Assembly (NCBI GenBank): GCA_025618425.1
Contig: CM046845.1
Coordinates: 9,069,083 to 9,133,082, forward strand
Direction of reading: 5' to 3'
DNA: 64,000 bases
Source: Heliocidaris tuberculata
Taxonomy: Eukaryota > Echinodermata > Echinoidea > Camarodonta > Echinometridae
Below are positions 46,801 through 57,530 of this stretch, piece by piece (the first letter of the stretch is position 1; each line of letters opens with the position of its first letter). Under the pieces are notes generated by a model. The model saw only the letters and a program-made list of their open reading frames with translations, ran no database searches and was not told where the DNA came from. Position numbers and translations under genes: made by a program.

Positions 46801-47190
46801 GTATAGGAGTGCATTTTTCCTCCAGAAACTTCAAGCACCAGACAAACCTTTGAAGTTTTGATTATGATGTAGATAGATTTTTGTTTTAGAATGAAAGAAA
46901 ATGTAAGCCAACAGGTTTGATCATTGATGTGCAGGTTCTGGTTCTGACCAAAAAAAACCCCCAAAACCCCCCCAAAACACAATGGTAATTGGTAATTTAC
47001 TTTTAAGAAGAGGACTTCCTGTTTCAGAATAAAATCTGTTTCTTACTTTTATCTTTCCAGCTTTGTTGGACAGAACATAAAATTATACATGTGGGGATTA
47101 TTGCTTGTTGGAATCTACATGTGATGTAGATCATAACTCATAAGGGTAGGCCATGGTGTTTGAGGCATTCGTAGCTGTTTTATTTGCTTA
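40810..47190. other. Long non-coding stretch, no gene seen
   Basis: About 6.4 kb in which I recognise no gene, RNA or bounded element. Low-complexity points are the T/GTTTT tract at 41400-41465, a G run near 43455-43466 and a C/A run near 46950-46976. Short frames on both strands (up to 128 codons, 43443-43829 minus) lack any known domain and any consistent splice context. The segment 45000-45250 is slightly less AT-rich. Confidence 0.5.
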
Positions 47191-47194
47191 TACT

Positions 47195-47330
47195 TGGGCC
47201 CGTTGCACCAAAATTTGCATTTGAACACAGCTCAGGAAAATCAAACGCTACTTTATTTTCAGCCAATCAGCAGTGCGCATTAAGGACTTGCGTTTGATTT
47301 TTATGAGTTGCGATTAAACGCAAGTTTTGT
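47195..47330. mobile_element. Foldback MITE-like element, GGGCCCGTTGCACC end
   Basis: GGGCCCGTTGCACC opens a segment in which TTTGCATTTGAAC then GAAAATCAAACGC on the left is inverted on the right as TTGCGTTTGATTTTTATGAG and ATTAAACGCAAG. The arms total about 45 bp. The counterpart of the GGGCCCGTTGCACC end was not found at the right side, so the element is truncated or its right end is eroded. Confidence 0.5.
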
Positions 47331-48760
47331 GTATTATAATTATAGTACTTCAGTTGAGACTGAGATGAGTCATGTTTTCACTCAACTTTAAAAAAAACAA
47401 ACCATAAATACTATATATTTATTTATCATTATCTAGACCTATTTATATATCAATATCTAGGCCTATTTATAATTTTTTTTCTTCAAATTTTACACTAATC
47501 TATTCTATGGCAATACATATATTTACAGTTGTGAGCTAAGCTTCTAGTTCAAACTGTTCATAGCTATGGTTTGATGAATTCTTGTGACATTTCGGTGAAC
47601 TCGATCTTGATATTAAGAGCTCGACGTGTGCATGCAGGAATACGATAGGTCTGCTTTGCCCACTACCGCCTGACCAATTTGGATAATAATCCATAAATTG
47701 TGATGAAAGATGACAAACAACATCGTGAGTTACGACCCAGAATTGCCACCCTATTCCCAATTAGCACTGTTTGTGTGCAGTGACGGACATAACATCAAAA
47801 TGTCAAGTCAATATATAAATTTAGTCTCCAATGATGATGTTTAATAATACTCTATGTAGACTATGGGTCTATAATTCAACTCTATACCGGATTAAAAGTC
47901 ATTTTTTTGTGTGTGTGTGGTGGTTCTGCCCATGAACTTTCATGTCTGCACAGATCCGCCTGGGAACATTTCCTGACGGAAGTACAGATTCTTTGATTAA
48001 ACACTAATGCATGGGACATGCACCATTTGCCATGAATTATGTTTGTTCTGTGATTTCCAGATTTTTTTTTTGTCTGTCATATGGTTTTTATCACTCTTCA
48101 TAAATTCATGTGACTTATTTGTGACAAGGGAAGCAATGTTTACATTATGATTTTGCCATTGTTAAGCCTTGAGGGTTTAGGGTGGTTTTATTGCTTCATA
48201 AATGTCAAAATAGCAGTTGATTTAAACTGATGTTCATTTAGATGTAGCAAGTTTTGCTGTTATTTCATTGTTGTATGTACATTACAATAATTACACAGTA
48301 CCATGTGATGTGTGTTTTACTTCACACTGATACAAAAGTTTAGCAAGTAGTGATGGGTACGTGGATTTTGCTTATTTATTTCATCATTTGTTTGTAATTA
48401 TGCTATTTAAACAACACTGATGACGTAAAAGAATTCCAGAGAAAAGGGGCAAAGTTCAGAAATCAATTATTTCTCAGAAAGTGGATGAGTGAATGGAAAT
48501 GAAATAAAGCGGGTGTTGTGACACATAATAATATGCTCCATTTCTTTTGGTTTATTAAATATGCATTGTACTTTAAACAATATGTATTCATAATTTTTCC
48601 AAAGACCTTACAGGCTAGTTAATTGTACAATTAGCTAATGATTGATGCCTTGATTTATTAATTCTTGTTCTAATTGTTCTCACATGTATTAAATTTATTC
48701 TATGTTCCCATTTGAAATGTTATTATGATGTATATTTATGCATGTATTTTCAAAAATGAT
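47331..48760. other. Non-coding stretch, no gene seen
   Basis: AT-rich sequence; one 74-codon minus frame at 47536-47760 has no recognisable domain. Nothing else supported. Confidence 0.5.
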
Positions 48761-48837
48761 TGTAAAGCGCATAGAGAACTATCCGAGTTATTATGCGCTT
48801 AATAAGTATTGTCTATTATTATTATTATTATTATTAG
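48761..48837 (+). mobile_element. 3' end of a SINE/LINE-type retroelement
   Basis: TGTAAAGCGCATAGAGAACT is followed by TATGCGCTTAATAAGTATT and a (TTA)n tail. This is the plus-strand counterpart of the copy at 8066-8143; GCGCATA and TATGCGC pair as a stem. The body 5' of it (from about 48540) is AT-rich and has no recognisable A or B box, so only the 3' end is assigned. Confidence 0.7.
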
Positions 48838-49376
48838 GGATAATTGAGATTTCGTAACATTTATGAAAAATTTGACTGTGGAAAGAAAAATAATGCATGA
48901 TTTATTGAGCAAAAATCCCACACGAATTGCAAGGTAAGCAGACTTTTGGAGAACATACAAACTAAGTGAAATATGATAAGAGCAAAGTCAAATTTTATGT
49001 CAAATAACACACATTCCTTCTGCAAGAATAGAGTATATTGTCTAGGATAAACCTGTTTATTGTTCCATACTGAAAGAAGTTGTTGTTTCTTAGAGCTATA
49101 AAGCAAATATGTGACTGGTATTAGCCCAAACTGTTTTGACTGTTGGCATTGGTAGAGTTGTAAACCTGTCATAAACTGAGAAATTAATCTGGATGAGTTA
49201 CGTGGGATTGGGTAATTAACGAGAATGGTGATCTCCTTAGTTGACTGCGACCGTGAACACGCTCTAGATTTATGTGCTACTCTAAACGTGAACAAGGTTC
49301 GCTAAATGTTTTCGGAAAGAGAAACTGTTGTGTTTTCCTCAAAGCACTGTGCTCCATCTTTCTCCCCCTCCCCCTC

Positions 49377-49435
<59 letters not shown>

Positions 49436-50392
49436 CTCTTTCTTGCTGTTGTTCTGTCAACATTTTTTCCAGTGCCCTTTCTCTTCTATTTTCATTTTCT
49501 TTCTCTGTTCCCTCCCAGTATGTCTTCATTTCAAATCGTATTGCATGTACATATAATTACATGTAACTCTATCTCCTGTGTAACTGAATGATTTGTATGA
49601 ACCCTCTCATTGGTTTCCTTTATTTTCCTTTTAAAAGTATTTTCTTCTTCATTTCCTTGTTTAGTTTGCCTCATGGTTTCGGATCTTAACCCCGTCTCTT
49701 TCTCACAAATTTCTTATCCTTTGTATGATCTCCCTTTTCACATCTGACTCTCTTTATCTTCTTTTTCATCTCACTACAAAACCAGAAACAGTGTTCATGA
49801 AGTTTTCACAAATTTTGTGAGTGGTCAGCCATAGTGAAAGTTTCATGCCACAAAAAAATGATGGAATTGAATTCCAACTATTAAAGGTAGAAGATAGTTT
49901 TGGGAAGCTCTCAAAAACTTTTCGTGAGATTTCTTTGATTTTACTTAATAAATAGCAGGGTACTAACATAACTTAGATGCTGTGAAGTTTTTTCCTCCTC
50001 AAGTGAAATATTTATCGAATGAGAGGTGAAAAGTAATAAAAATCCCTGGCCCAAAAAAGAGGGGATGTAAATTCAAACAACGGCCACACACATTACGCAC
50101 ATGGGGATTGCTGTGTGTTATAGAATACGCTACACATAGTGCGAAGCGCTGGGTTTATTGTGCGGGGAACCTTCGGGTGGATATGGTCTTCGCGTGAGGC
50201 AGTGAAAAGCCGTTACCAAGCGTTTCTTACAGATATTTACACTAAAATTTGTTCGAAATCGTGAATGGAATGTTAAATAATCTCGTACATGTGTCTTATG
50301 ATAAAAGGAGAATAGTATGTGACTATGTTAGATAAGTTTCTTGCCAATATGTTTTTGCTACCGAGACTGTCTGTGAGCTTTAATTTGTGCAA
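48838..50392. other. Non-coding stretch around a (CT)n tract
   Basis: Apart from the dinucleotide tract at 49371-49432, there is a CpG-richer patch at about 50080-50225 (ACGCTACACATAGTGCGAAG) with no repeat partner. A 144-codon minus frame at 48861-49295 has no recognisable domain and no supporting signal. Confidence 0.45.
49371..49432 (+). repeat. (CT)n microsatellite
   Basis: CT dinucleotides for over 50 bases preceded by CCCCCTCCCCCT. Three plus frames give Ser/Leu runs and one minus frame Glu/Arg runs, all artefacts. Confidence 0.97.
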
Positions 50393-50830
50393 AAGCTTTT
50401 GATTTTACAGTACATTGTGGATATAGTAATTATAACTATTTCCCCCTCTCTGTTCTTTTGATGTAGTCTCGATTTCATATCATATCAATTTCTTGCTAAG
50501 AAGCATTTTTTTCAATGGAATTGACCCCTGGCTGAATCATCATCGGGTCAAATGGGTTATTCATGCATTTAGCATGCAATCTGTAGCGTACACTTGAGAT
50601 CTTTAAATGAAGCTTTTGATTTTACAGTACATTGTGGATATAGTAATTATAACTATTTCCCCCTCTCTGTTCTTTTGATGTATTCTTGATTTCATATCTT
50701 ATCAATTTCTTGCTAAGAAGCATTTTTTTTTTCAATGGAATTGACCCCTGGCTGAATCATCATCGGGTCAAATGGGTTATTCATGCATTTAGCATGCAAT
50801 CTGTAGCGTAGACTCGAGATCTTTAAATGA
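50393..50830. repeat. Recent tandem duplication, 217-bp unit
   Basis: Two adjacent copies, 50393-50609 and 50610-50830, each start AAGCTTTTGATTTTACAGTA and end in GAGATCTTTAAATGA. They differ by only a few substitutions and the length of one T run (7 against 9), about 97-98% identity. The near-identity marks it as young or polymorphic; an assembly artefact is the alternative. Confidence 0.93.
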
Positions 50831-51166
50831 AGTTCATTGTAATAGCCTGGTCATCAAATTCCCTTTCAATTTTTAGGATTCTTGGAAAGGAATGCTAAGT
50901 ATTCCATTTTCTCAAAATATGGTGTTAATTATAGGCTGTTCATGGCCTGAATTGAGTTATTTTATTCTCTTTGTTTTTAAATTGCCTGCAAATTCATGGA
51001 ATGGATTTCAAGGTGACAGATTTTAAAAATATTATTTCAATCGAGAAAGAGAAACAGGATCACACTGTATTTCCGTATTGTTTTAACTCTTTCGTGTTGA
51101 AGTAAAACTATCAATATTTGATCATTTCAATGGGATTTCTTGCTAATTATATATACAGGATGTATG

Positions 51167-51884
51167 TTAAAGGTGAAGTCCACCCTGATTACAAGTTGGT
51201 TTTAGAAGAAGCAAAAAAATTAAAGAAACAGATCAGGGAAGGTTTGAGCAAAATATGATAAATAAGAAATTTATGAATTTTTGAAGTTGTAATTGATCAA
51301 ACACAAATTGGCAACTCTGTGATGTATCTTGCGAGCTCCTCTCCCATTTTCCCTGTACTCTCAAAATCCTTAATTTCTATTTTCTCTAAAGAAAATTTTC
51401 TTATTTCTTATTGCTCAAACTTTCACCAGTCTGTTTCTTTCATTTTTCTGCTTTAATTCAAATCAACTTTTCTCAGTTGGTAAAGCGTCTGCCTGTCGAA
51501 CCAAAGATCGTGTGTTCAAATCCACCCCGGGCGGATGACTGAAGCCCACGTTGTGTGTTAACGTGCCCCTCTCTTGTTTCACAGATGCAGGCTATGTTAC
51601 AGTGGAAAACACTCCATCCCTCGGATAGGACGTTAACTGGAGGCCCCGTGTAGAGGAAAGTCACCACCTTTGCACGTTAAGAACCCACTGCACTATTCAA
51701 ATAAGAGTAGGGGGAAACCCCGTTGTAGTGGTACATATCTGCACATCCCAATCAGTTATATCGGGAGGAGAGACCTAAGGGTTACAGTGATTCAGTTCAC
51801 TTTTCCCTTCCCAGGCACAGGTGACACCAAATACTTAATAATAATAATAATAATGATAAATAGCAGGGTGGACTTTCCCTTTAA
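51167..51884. mobile_element. TTAA element interrupted by a SINE
   Basis: The left end TTAAAGGTGAAGTCCACCCT and the right end AGGGTGGACTTTCCCTTTAA are inverted copies. The arms continue with AAAGAAACAGATCAGG and GTTTGAGCAA on the left, inverted at 51400-51470 on the right, but the right arm is split: about 390 bp of tRNA-derived SINE separate the inner arm from the terminal 24 bases. Without the insert it would be about 330 bp. It is related to the element at 11453-11958 (TTAAAGG..AAGTYCACCC ends) and to the fragment at 27.7 kb. Confidence 0.88.
51471..51857 (+). mobile_element. tRNA-derived SINE, plus strand
   Basis: CTCAGTTGGTAAAGCG at 51472-51487 is A-box-like and GTTCAAATCC at 51512-51522 B-box-like, the internal pol III promoter of a tRNA head. 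A roughly 300-bp body with GGATAGGACGTTAACTGGAG, CCCGTGTAGAGGAAAGTCAC and GCACGTTAAGAACCCACTGC follows; I associate such phrases with conserved central domains of marine-invertebrate SINEs but do not assign a family. It ends in (TAA)n. The head is degenerate and is not a functional tRNA gene. It is inserted in the right arm of a TTAA element. Confidence 0.87.
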
Positions 51885-52446
51885 CTTCTTAAAACTGATA
51901 TGTGGACACGAAGGTACTTTCCCTTAGATCAGCTAATGATCAGTAGTGGAATTATCATCCATCATGTTTTAATTGTTTCAAAGAAATGCTTATTATCATT
52001 TGGCATACAATCTCCTCATGTTCATATTGTTCAGTAGTAGGATCATCCACATGTGTGTGTGTGAACATTCCTAGGTAACCAACCTATAAGGAAAATTGTT
52101 TTTCTGCACAGGGTTGGTAAACAGATATGACAGGCAGGTGAGACAGCATTCCTCTTCATGGGAAACGATACTTTCTCCTCCCGCCCTGCCCGCCTCCCAC
52201 CTCCTCGTAAAATATCATCTCGTCTCTCAGTGCTGGCTTTCGTCAACACCTTCGTCCACATTGCTCATCTAATTCAGTATGACATGATGATACATGTCAT
52301 CCACTTTGCTAAATGGAAGAGTGTGAAGTGTACGGTTTTTTTTGTGGAAAAAAATACGTTCAGGTAGCTGGTAGATTTCAATTCAGGTTGTGCATTCCTG
52401 TCAGAATGCTTTCCAGTACTGAGTAATCACAAAACATTGAGATGGT

Positions 52447-52655
52447 TTTTATTATTTCCTTTGACCCGACTGCTAAGAAAGCAGGTATATGCTTATAGGT
52501 AAGCCGACAGAGGACCTATGGCTTTATATACTATCCGAGGGACTTGGTATTGAGAATTAATGCCTTACCAAAGTGTACTAGCGCATTGACCAGGTTTCGA
52601 ACCCGGGACCTCCCGGTTATGAGACCACTGCTCTACCACTGAGCCATCAAACTAT
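52447..52655 (-). mobile_element. tRNA-derived SINE, minus strand
   Basis: Read on the minus strand, ATGGCTCAGTGGTAGAGCAG (A box) and GGTTCGAAACC (B box) lie about 45 bases apart, in the spacing of a tRNA. The anticodon region reads CTCATAA, Met-like, but the anticodon stem does not pair, so it is a SINE head and not a tRNA gene. The body contains CCCTCGGATAGTATATAAAG and GTCGGCTTACCTATAAGC. It finishes in an A-rich tail near 52447. It differs in body sequence from the SINE 800 bp to the left. Confidence 0.83.
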
Positions 52656-52835
52656 ATGGTGTGTTTCCTGGAGTCAGAGGGAAGGCTGAAGGGTCATAGG
52701 AATTTCACATTCCTTTTTTTCTTCCAGGCAACTTTGGGAGGTGTAGATGGGAAAGCCAATTTATTTGTTCTTACTTTGTATTCCATGTTACCATTCTATT
52801 GCAGGGCCTATATTGTACCTTAAAAATGCCAAATA

Positions 52836-52860
52836 GATAATAATAATAATAATAATAATG
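52836..52860. repeat. (AAT)n microsatellite
   Basis: ATAATAATAATAATAATAAT follows GCCAAATAG; it might be the tail of another retroelement whose body I cannot delimit. Confidence 0.85.
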
Positions 52861-54675
52861 ATTGCAAAAGAAAAATAAATAAAGATAGCCCAAACCAACA
52901 ATTTGAACTTTGTTCACCTCACAAAAAATAAGATATATTTAGAAAAAAACAACAGGACAGTGTGGTCTTGCTTGTTCAGTATGTGGCATTTCATTTGTTG
53001 GCAAGTTGTTTCAGCTTAATTTGATATTTTGCACTTATACTTTGAAAAATTAAAGCCTCGGGGGCTGGGCAAGTTCCTATTTCAGAGTTGGGTTATTCTT
53101 GCAATCTATCTTTCAACTCTTGCCTTCTCTTTCCATTTACTTTTTTCCCCCATTTTCCTGTTTTCATTGGTTTTAAATCTATAGGCCTACATTACTATAA
53201 GTCAGCTAGTGAAGATCTTGTTCCTTATGAAATAACTATAATCTAATCTAATTTAAAACAGCTTTTTACATGGGGCATGCCAAATACAAACAAAGTAGAA
53301 ATCCAGGAGTAGAAAGGGGTGCAAAATTGATCTGAACAAACCCAATTTTGAATCCAAATTTGGTCATGGCATAGGTATGCGACCTTTTGACCTTGAGACA
53401 GTGAAAGATGGATGCACTGTTCACAAGGCTTGTTTGGGGTGGCTAGCTAGCTAGCATTGACATTGCTAGGGATACCAGGCACGCACCTGTTTTCCAACCC
53501 CCTTTTTTTGCAAGGGGGTAGAGTCTCAAGTTCGTGAGGGGTATTTGTGTAGTTCCCTGGGACCCCTTGTGCTAGTCTGTGCAGGTACAGACCCTGTACA
53601 GCATCATCCTTATCCCTATCTGGTCAAGGTGTCAGGACGTAGGCCTTTTTGATAAGTCAACTCAAAACTCATCCTGCATAGGCGTTCATGTAGGCCTGCT
53701 CAATTTCCATTCCTACACATACTTCATTTTATCTGAGTTCGAAGTATGCAATCTTTGCAGCTTTGATATTCTTGTCTCTAGATTCATTGCCAATTTTTTA
53801 AATTCCTATATTCTGCTGTTTGAATTAGATCTTGTAGGCAAGTTTTTAGACTTTCATTTCAGGCAGAATGATTAGAGAAAATATGGTTTCTTATGCAGAC
53901 CGTATGTACATTGTAAGAGTAGACTGACATATTATGTCGGTCCAAGGTCCTTGGTCGGATATAACTGTCTTGTCTAAGTAGGCCTATATCATTTTTCTGG
54001 AGAAATCATCAGGCTCTCGGCAATATGCTTTATCCTCTTCCACTGTAAGAAGTTTCTAAGGTATGAGGAGACAGACTACAGCGCACTTGACATTGTTGTT
54101 GAAGGAGACTTACCAAAAATATTGCCCACTCTTCTGACACAATGCTTCCACAAGAAACGTTGCCTGAAGCGGAATCAAACTTGTGACAACAGCATTGAAT
54201 CCTACCAAAGTATTGGAACAACTGTTCAAACAAGGCATGACCCATGCTAAAGATTCCTATACCATTGGGGATTCCTATGGTCTAGAGCCTGTGGTCATTC
54301 AAAGGTGGAGGACGGGGACAGGGAGGGATGGGGAAGGGATCGGGGATTGGGGAGGGTGTCACTGATAAATATTTGATAAGCTGTTTGATGAAAGTATCAC
54401 ACATCTAAAAAGAAATAAATTTCATTTGAAACTACTAATGTCATTTTCATGCTAGTGTAAAAAGACACAAAGATCACAACGTATTGAATAATAACGTCTG
54501 CTGTAAGAGAAAAGGGTGTTTCACACTATGTGCTTTAGTGTAGACTTAAGAACCTTCTTGCTCTCAGTCTCTGTAGACAATTAAGTGATAATCCAAGGTT
54601 TATGTTTATACTTCTATATATCAGGACCAGGGTATAATGGCATTACAAGAATGAGATTCGTAAGTGTATACTTTG
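52861..54675. other. Non-coding stretch, no gene seen
   Basis: Several short frames occur, none recognisable. At 54108 a donor-like GGTAAGT is present on the minus strand beside a Cys-rich 71-codon frame, without further support. GGCTCTCGGCAATATGCTTT near 54012 has a SINE-body look but could not be extended. Confidence 0.4.
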
Positions 54676-54749
54676 ACTGTTGATAGCCAGTAGGGCATTG
54701 CTTATATAATTTTACTCATGGTTAATGTCTTTCTGGCTTTTAGCAGACG
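54676..54749. repeat. CCAGAAGGGC hairpin repeat, copy 5
   Basis: Left arm ACTGTTGATAGCCAGTAGGG then CATTG; right arm GTTAATGTCTTTCTGGCTTT then TAGCAGAC. A moderately diverged copy, only about 27 bp left of copy 6. Confidence 0.78.
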
Positions 54750-54775
54750 GTTTAGGCACTGTTCTCCCATACATC

Positions 54776-54846
54776 ATATGTTGAGAGCCAGAAGGGCATT
54801 AACTGTATGCTGTGAGTCAATGCTCTCCTAGCCCTCAGCAGATGAA
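54776..54846. repeat. CCAGAAGGGC hairpin repeat, copy 6
   Basis: Left arm TATGTTGAGAGCCAGAAGGG then CATTAACT; right arm TCAATGCTCTCCTAGCCCTC then AGCAGAT. The left arm is near consensus and the right arm is diverged. Copies 5 and 6 are in direct succession. Confidence 0.78.
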
Positions 54847-56820
54847 ATATTACATTTTGTATGAAATGTTACATTTTGTGTGAAATTGATCCAAAAAAAC
54901 AAAACCCCAAAAAAAACAAACTGGCAAACTGGCAACCCTAGGCCAGTGACCTCATTGAGTGATTAGAAGGAAATTAGCTTCCCCTGGTGAATTGAATGAC
55001 AGTAGAGGAAAAAACAGATAATAAATTTGATATCAAGTTCATTCTATATTTACTCTCTTGTTTGGACATATTCCATTTTCTCCCTTTGCTGGTTTGCAAG
55101 TGTGTTCCTTTTCTCCCAGGGAGATCGACCACAAGTGTTGCTCAGCCAACTTGTGGTTTTGAATAGGAAAAAAGTAAAGGAACTTGTCAAAGTTTGAGGA
55201 ATATTTCCTCATAGAACAAATTTGTCCTGAAGAAATTGATTTTGGTTACACCTGTCTCTACCGGTAAAGCATTATTGACCGTCACAACTGGTAATTTGAT
55301 ATCTTCTGAAGGCAGTCATTCAGTTTCCTTGTTTTTGCTGATGTAAAATATAGGGGAAAATCTGAATTTTTACGAGCCATGCAATAACAATCTTTTATTG
55401 ATCATTTGTCAAGAAAGTCATTAGTAAAACCAGAAATGTTTAATGCCTTAAAAGGTTTCCTTGGCAACATTGAATTTTTGCAAGTCTGGAAAGTTTCTGG
55501 CCTTTAGTATGGAAAAAAAGGGGTGAGTTCATTGATTTTCAAACAGTTTTATGCTCAGAAACAAGCTTCAAGTTAGTAGGCTCACATCATTTTTTTGTAA
55601 GTCTACATTCTTGTTTCATGAATTTAAGATTTTGTCAGGAAATATGAGGGGGGAGCAGGAGGGGTGCATTTTTACCATGCTAGTCCAAAGACGTTAAAAC
55701 TTCTGAATATCTTCCTTTTAAAGAGTATGGTTTATAATTCTGTGTTTCTTTTTTGGGGGGGAACTGAGTATATTCATCTCAGTACAAACATTACAAACAT
55801 ATTCCTGCCTTTTGATATTTCAGTGAAAGCTAAAAAATTGAGCATTTGCCTTGGCTTTTGTGTTTTTAATCAATTCGTTATTATCTTTATTTTCACATTA
55901 GTACACTTCATCTATTTAAAGGAAGAATTATGTCAATAGCAGCATGTCATAAGAACTTTAATGTTCTGATTATAAGTGACATCCTAATATGAAATTAGTA
56001 GTGAGGGAGATCCTTTCATTATCAGTCACATGACCAGCACAGCTGGAGATCAGGTGACCATAATTGCATAGAAAATTAGGGTGTAAGGATAGGTTTAATT
56101 ATAAGATGAACGAAGTGAACGTTTATCAGGAAACTTTTAATGAACAAAGTGGGATGAAATCCAATACTCCCAGCATGGGGGTAGATGGCACTGGGGTGTC
56201 CTCCAATTAGGTCCTTCTTTTTCTGTTTTATTCACTTTTAGAGAGACAGAGAGAAGATTAAAAATAATTATTGGGAGTGGCCCATCCCCTTTTTTTTTGG
56301 TGCTAATTATGGTGTTGGGAAAAGGTCAAGGGTATGTTGAGGGAGGGGCATTGCTGTAGTGGGGAAGAGGGTGTGATTACCCCCCCCCCCCCCCCTTTCT
56401 AACTTTCTGTTTGCAAAATGGTTGAGGGAACCTTGGTTTGAAGAACATATATCTTCTATTTTGTTACAGGAAAATACCAGAATTAATTCTTTTATAGTTT
56501 ATCTAGTGCTAACCAGCACTCTTTTTATAGCTGTCATATATTAAAAACAGACCAAATGTTCATCACTTCATTTTATGGTATCAAGTTTCTCAGGATGAAA
56601 TATTTTCCACAGCACGACAAAATGTTTCTAAAATTAGTGAGATGATCTCAGAGAGAGGCTGCTGGGTGCCAGGTGTACCTGTTTCGGGGCGTCGTCATAG
56701 ACGTCTAGTTTAAAAGACAGCCTAAATGATTTGGACAATAGCCAGCGTGTAGCCTTCAAGGGCAAACTCCAGTGCCGTTTAAACCAGTTTAGCTCTACGT
56801 TCACTCACAAGAAATAACTT
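54847..56820. other. Non-coding stretch, no gene seen
   Basis: Contains a C run near 56380-56394 and an A/CAAAA tract near 54893-54918. A 91-codon frame at 55664-55939 is hydrophobic but has no start context or domain support. Confidence 0.5.
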
Positions 56821-56827
56821 TAGCTAC

Positions 56828-57199
56828 GTTCATACAGGACTTGTGGTCTCAAAACTTTAAGTTAACGAAACAGTGACTCACTAACAATGCTCGTTGTTCT
56901 GAGATTACAAGTTGAGCGATCATATATAGTTTGAGATGAACAGAGAGGTTATCATTTACAATGAGTTTGCTAAAGTTTGTTTTGTCCACACGGTCCATAA
57001 CTATGAGGGAGGACCCCCCCCCCCCCCACCCCTGCTGCTCGTAGTTTCAGTGTTAACTGCAAACTCGCTTGTGGTACTGGAACTACAAGTAAACTTAAAG
57101 TTTTGAAACCAAGAGTCTGTTCATACGGTCTGAAACTACAAGATAACTGAGTTTTGAAACTGCAAGCGAAAGTTAAAGTTTAGCTCCCTCCGTGTGAAC
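56828..57199. mobile_element. GTTCATACGG TIR element, copy B (about 372 bp)
   Basis: Shares with the copy at 31490-32002 the ends (GTTCATACAGGACTTGT, CCGTGTGAAC), TCAAAACTTTAAGTTA, GAACAGAGAGGTYATC, TGTCCACANGGTCC, GAGGAGGACCCC and GAACTACAAGTAAACTT, in the same order. It has internal deletions relative to copy A (about 140 bp shorter) and an expanded C run at 57006-57018. No coding frame. Confidence 0.82.
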
Positions 57200-57530
57200 C
57201 GGATTAATATTTTATTAATATGTTGTCTGTTCTCTTCTGCAGACAGTGATCCACTCACGCACCTCTAATAAAAACATCCTCTTAGTTACTACAGCTTTGC
57301 TTCCAATTAATGATGTCACTCATGTGCTTTGTATGTTACTAATGTGCTGTCTCTCACTGACATGAAATAAGATACATTAGTTCAAGGAGAATTTTCAGCT
57401 CATGTTTTGATTATTAGGGCATAATCTATTATGACTACTGTCAAGTGTCAAGCAATGGTATTGTCATGACATTATTTATTATTAATCAGATTAATGGCAG
57501 GTCTTAAAAATGTCTTCAACTTATAATATT

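Noticed and set aside
52586..52655. Functional tRNA-Met-like gene on the minus strand
   Set aside because: A and B boxes are good but the anticodon stem does not pair and a SINE body follows, so it is a SINE head.
54030..54245. Cys-rich 71-codon minus frame with a GGTAAGT donor at 54108
   Set aside because: No acceptor, start context or domain; adjacent sequence has a retroelement-like look. Left as undecided background.
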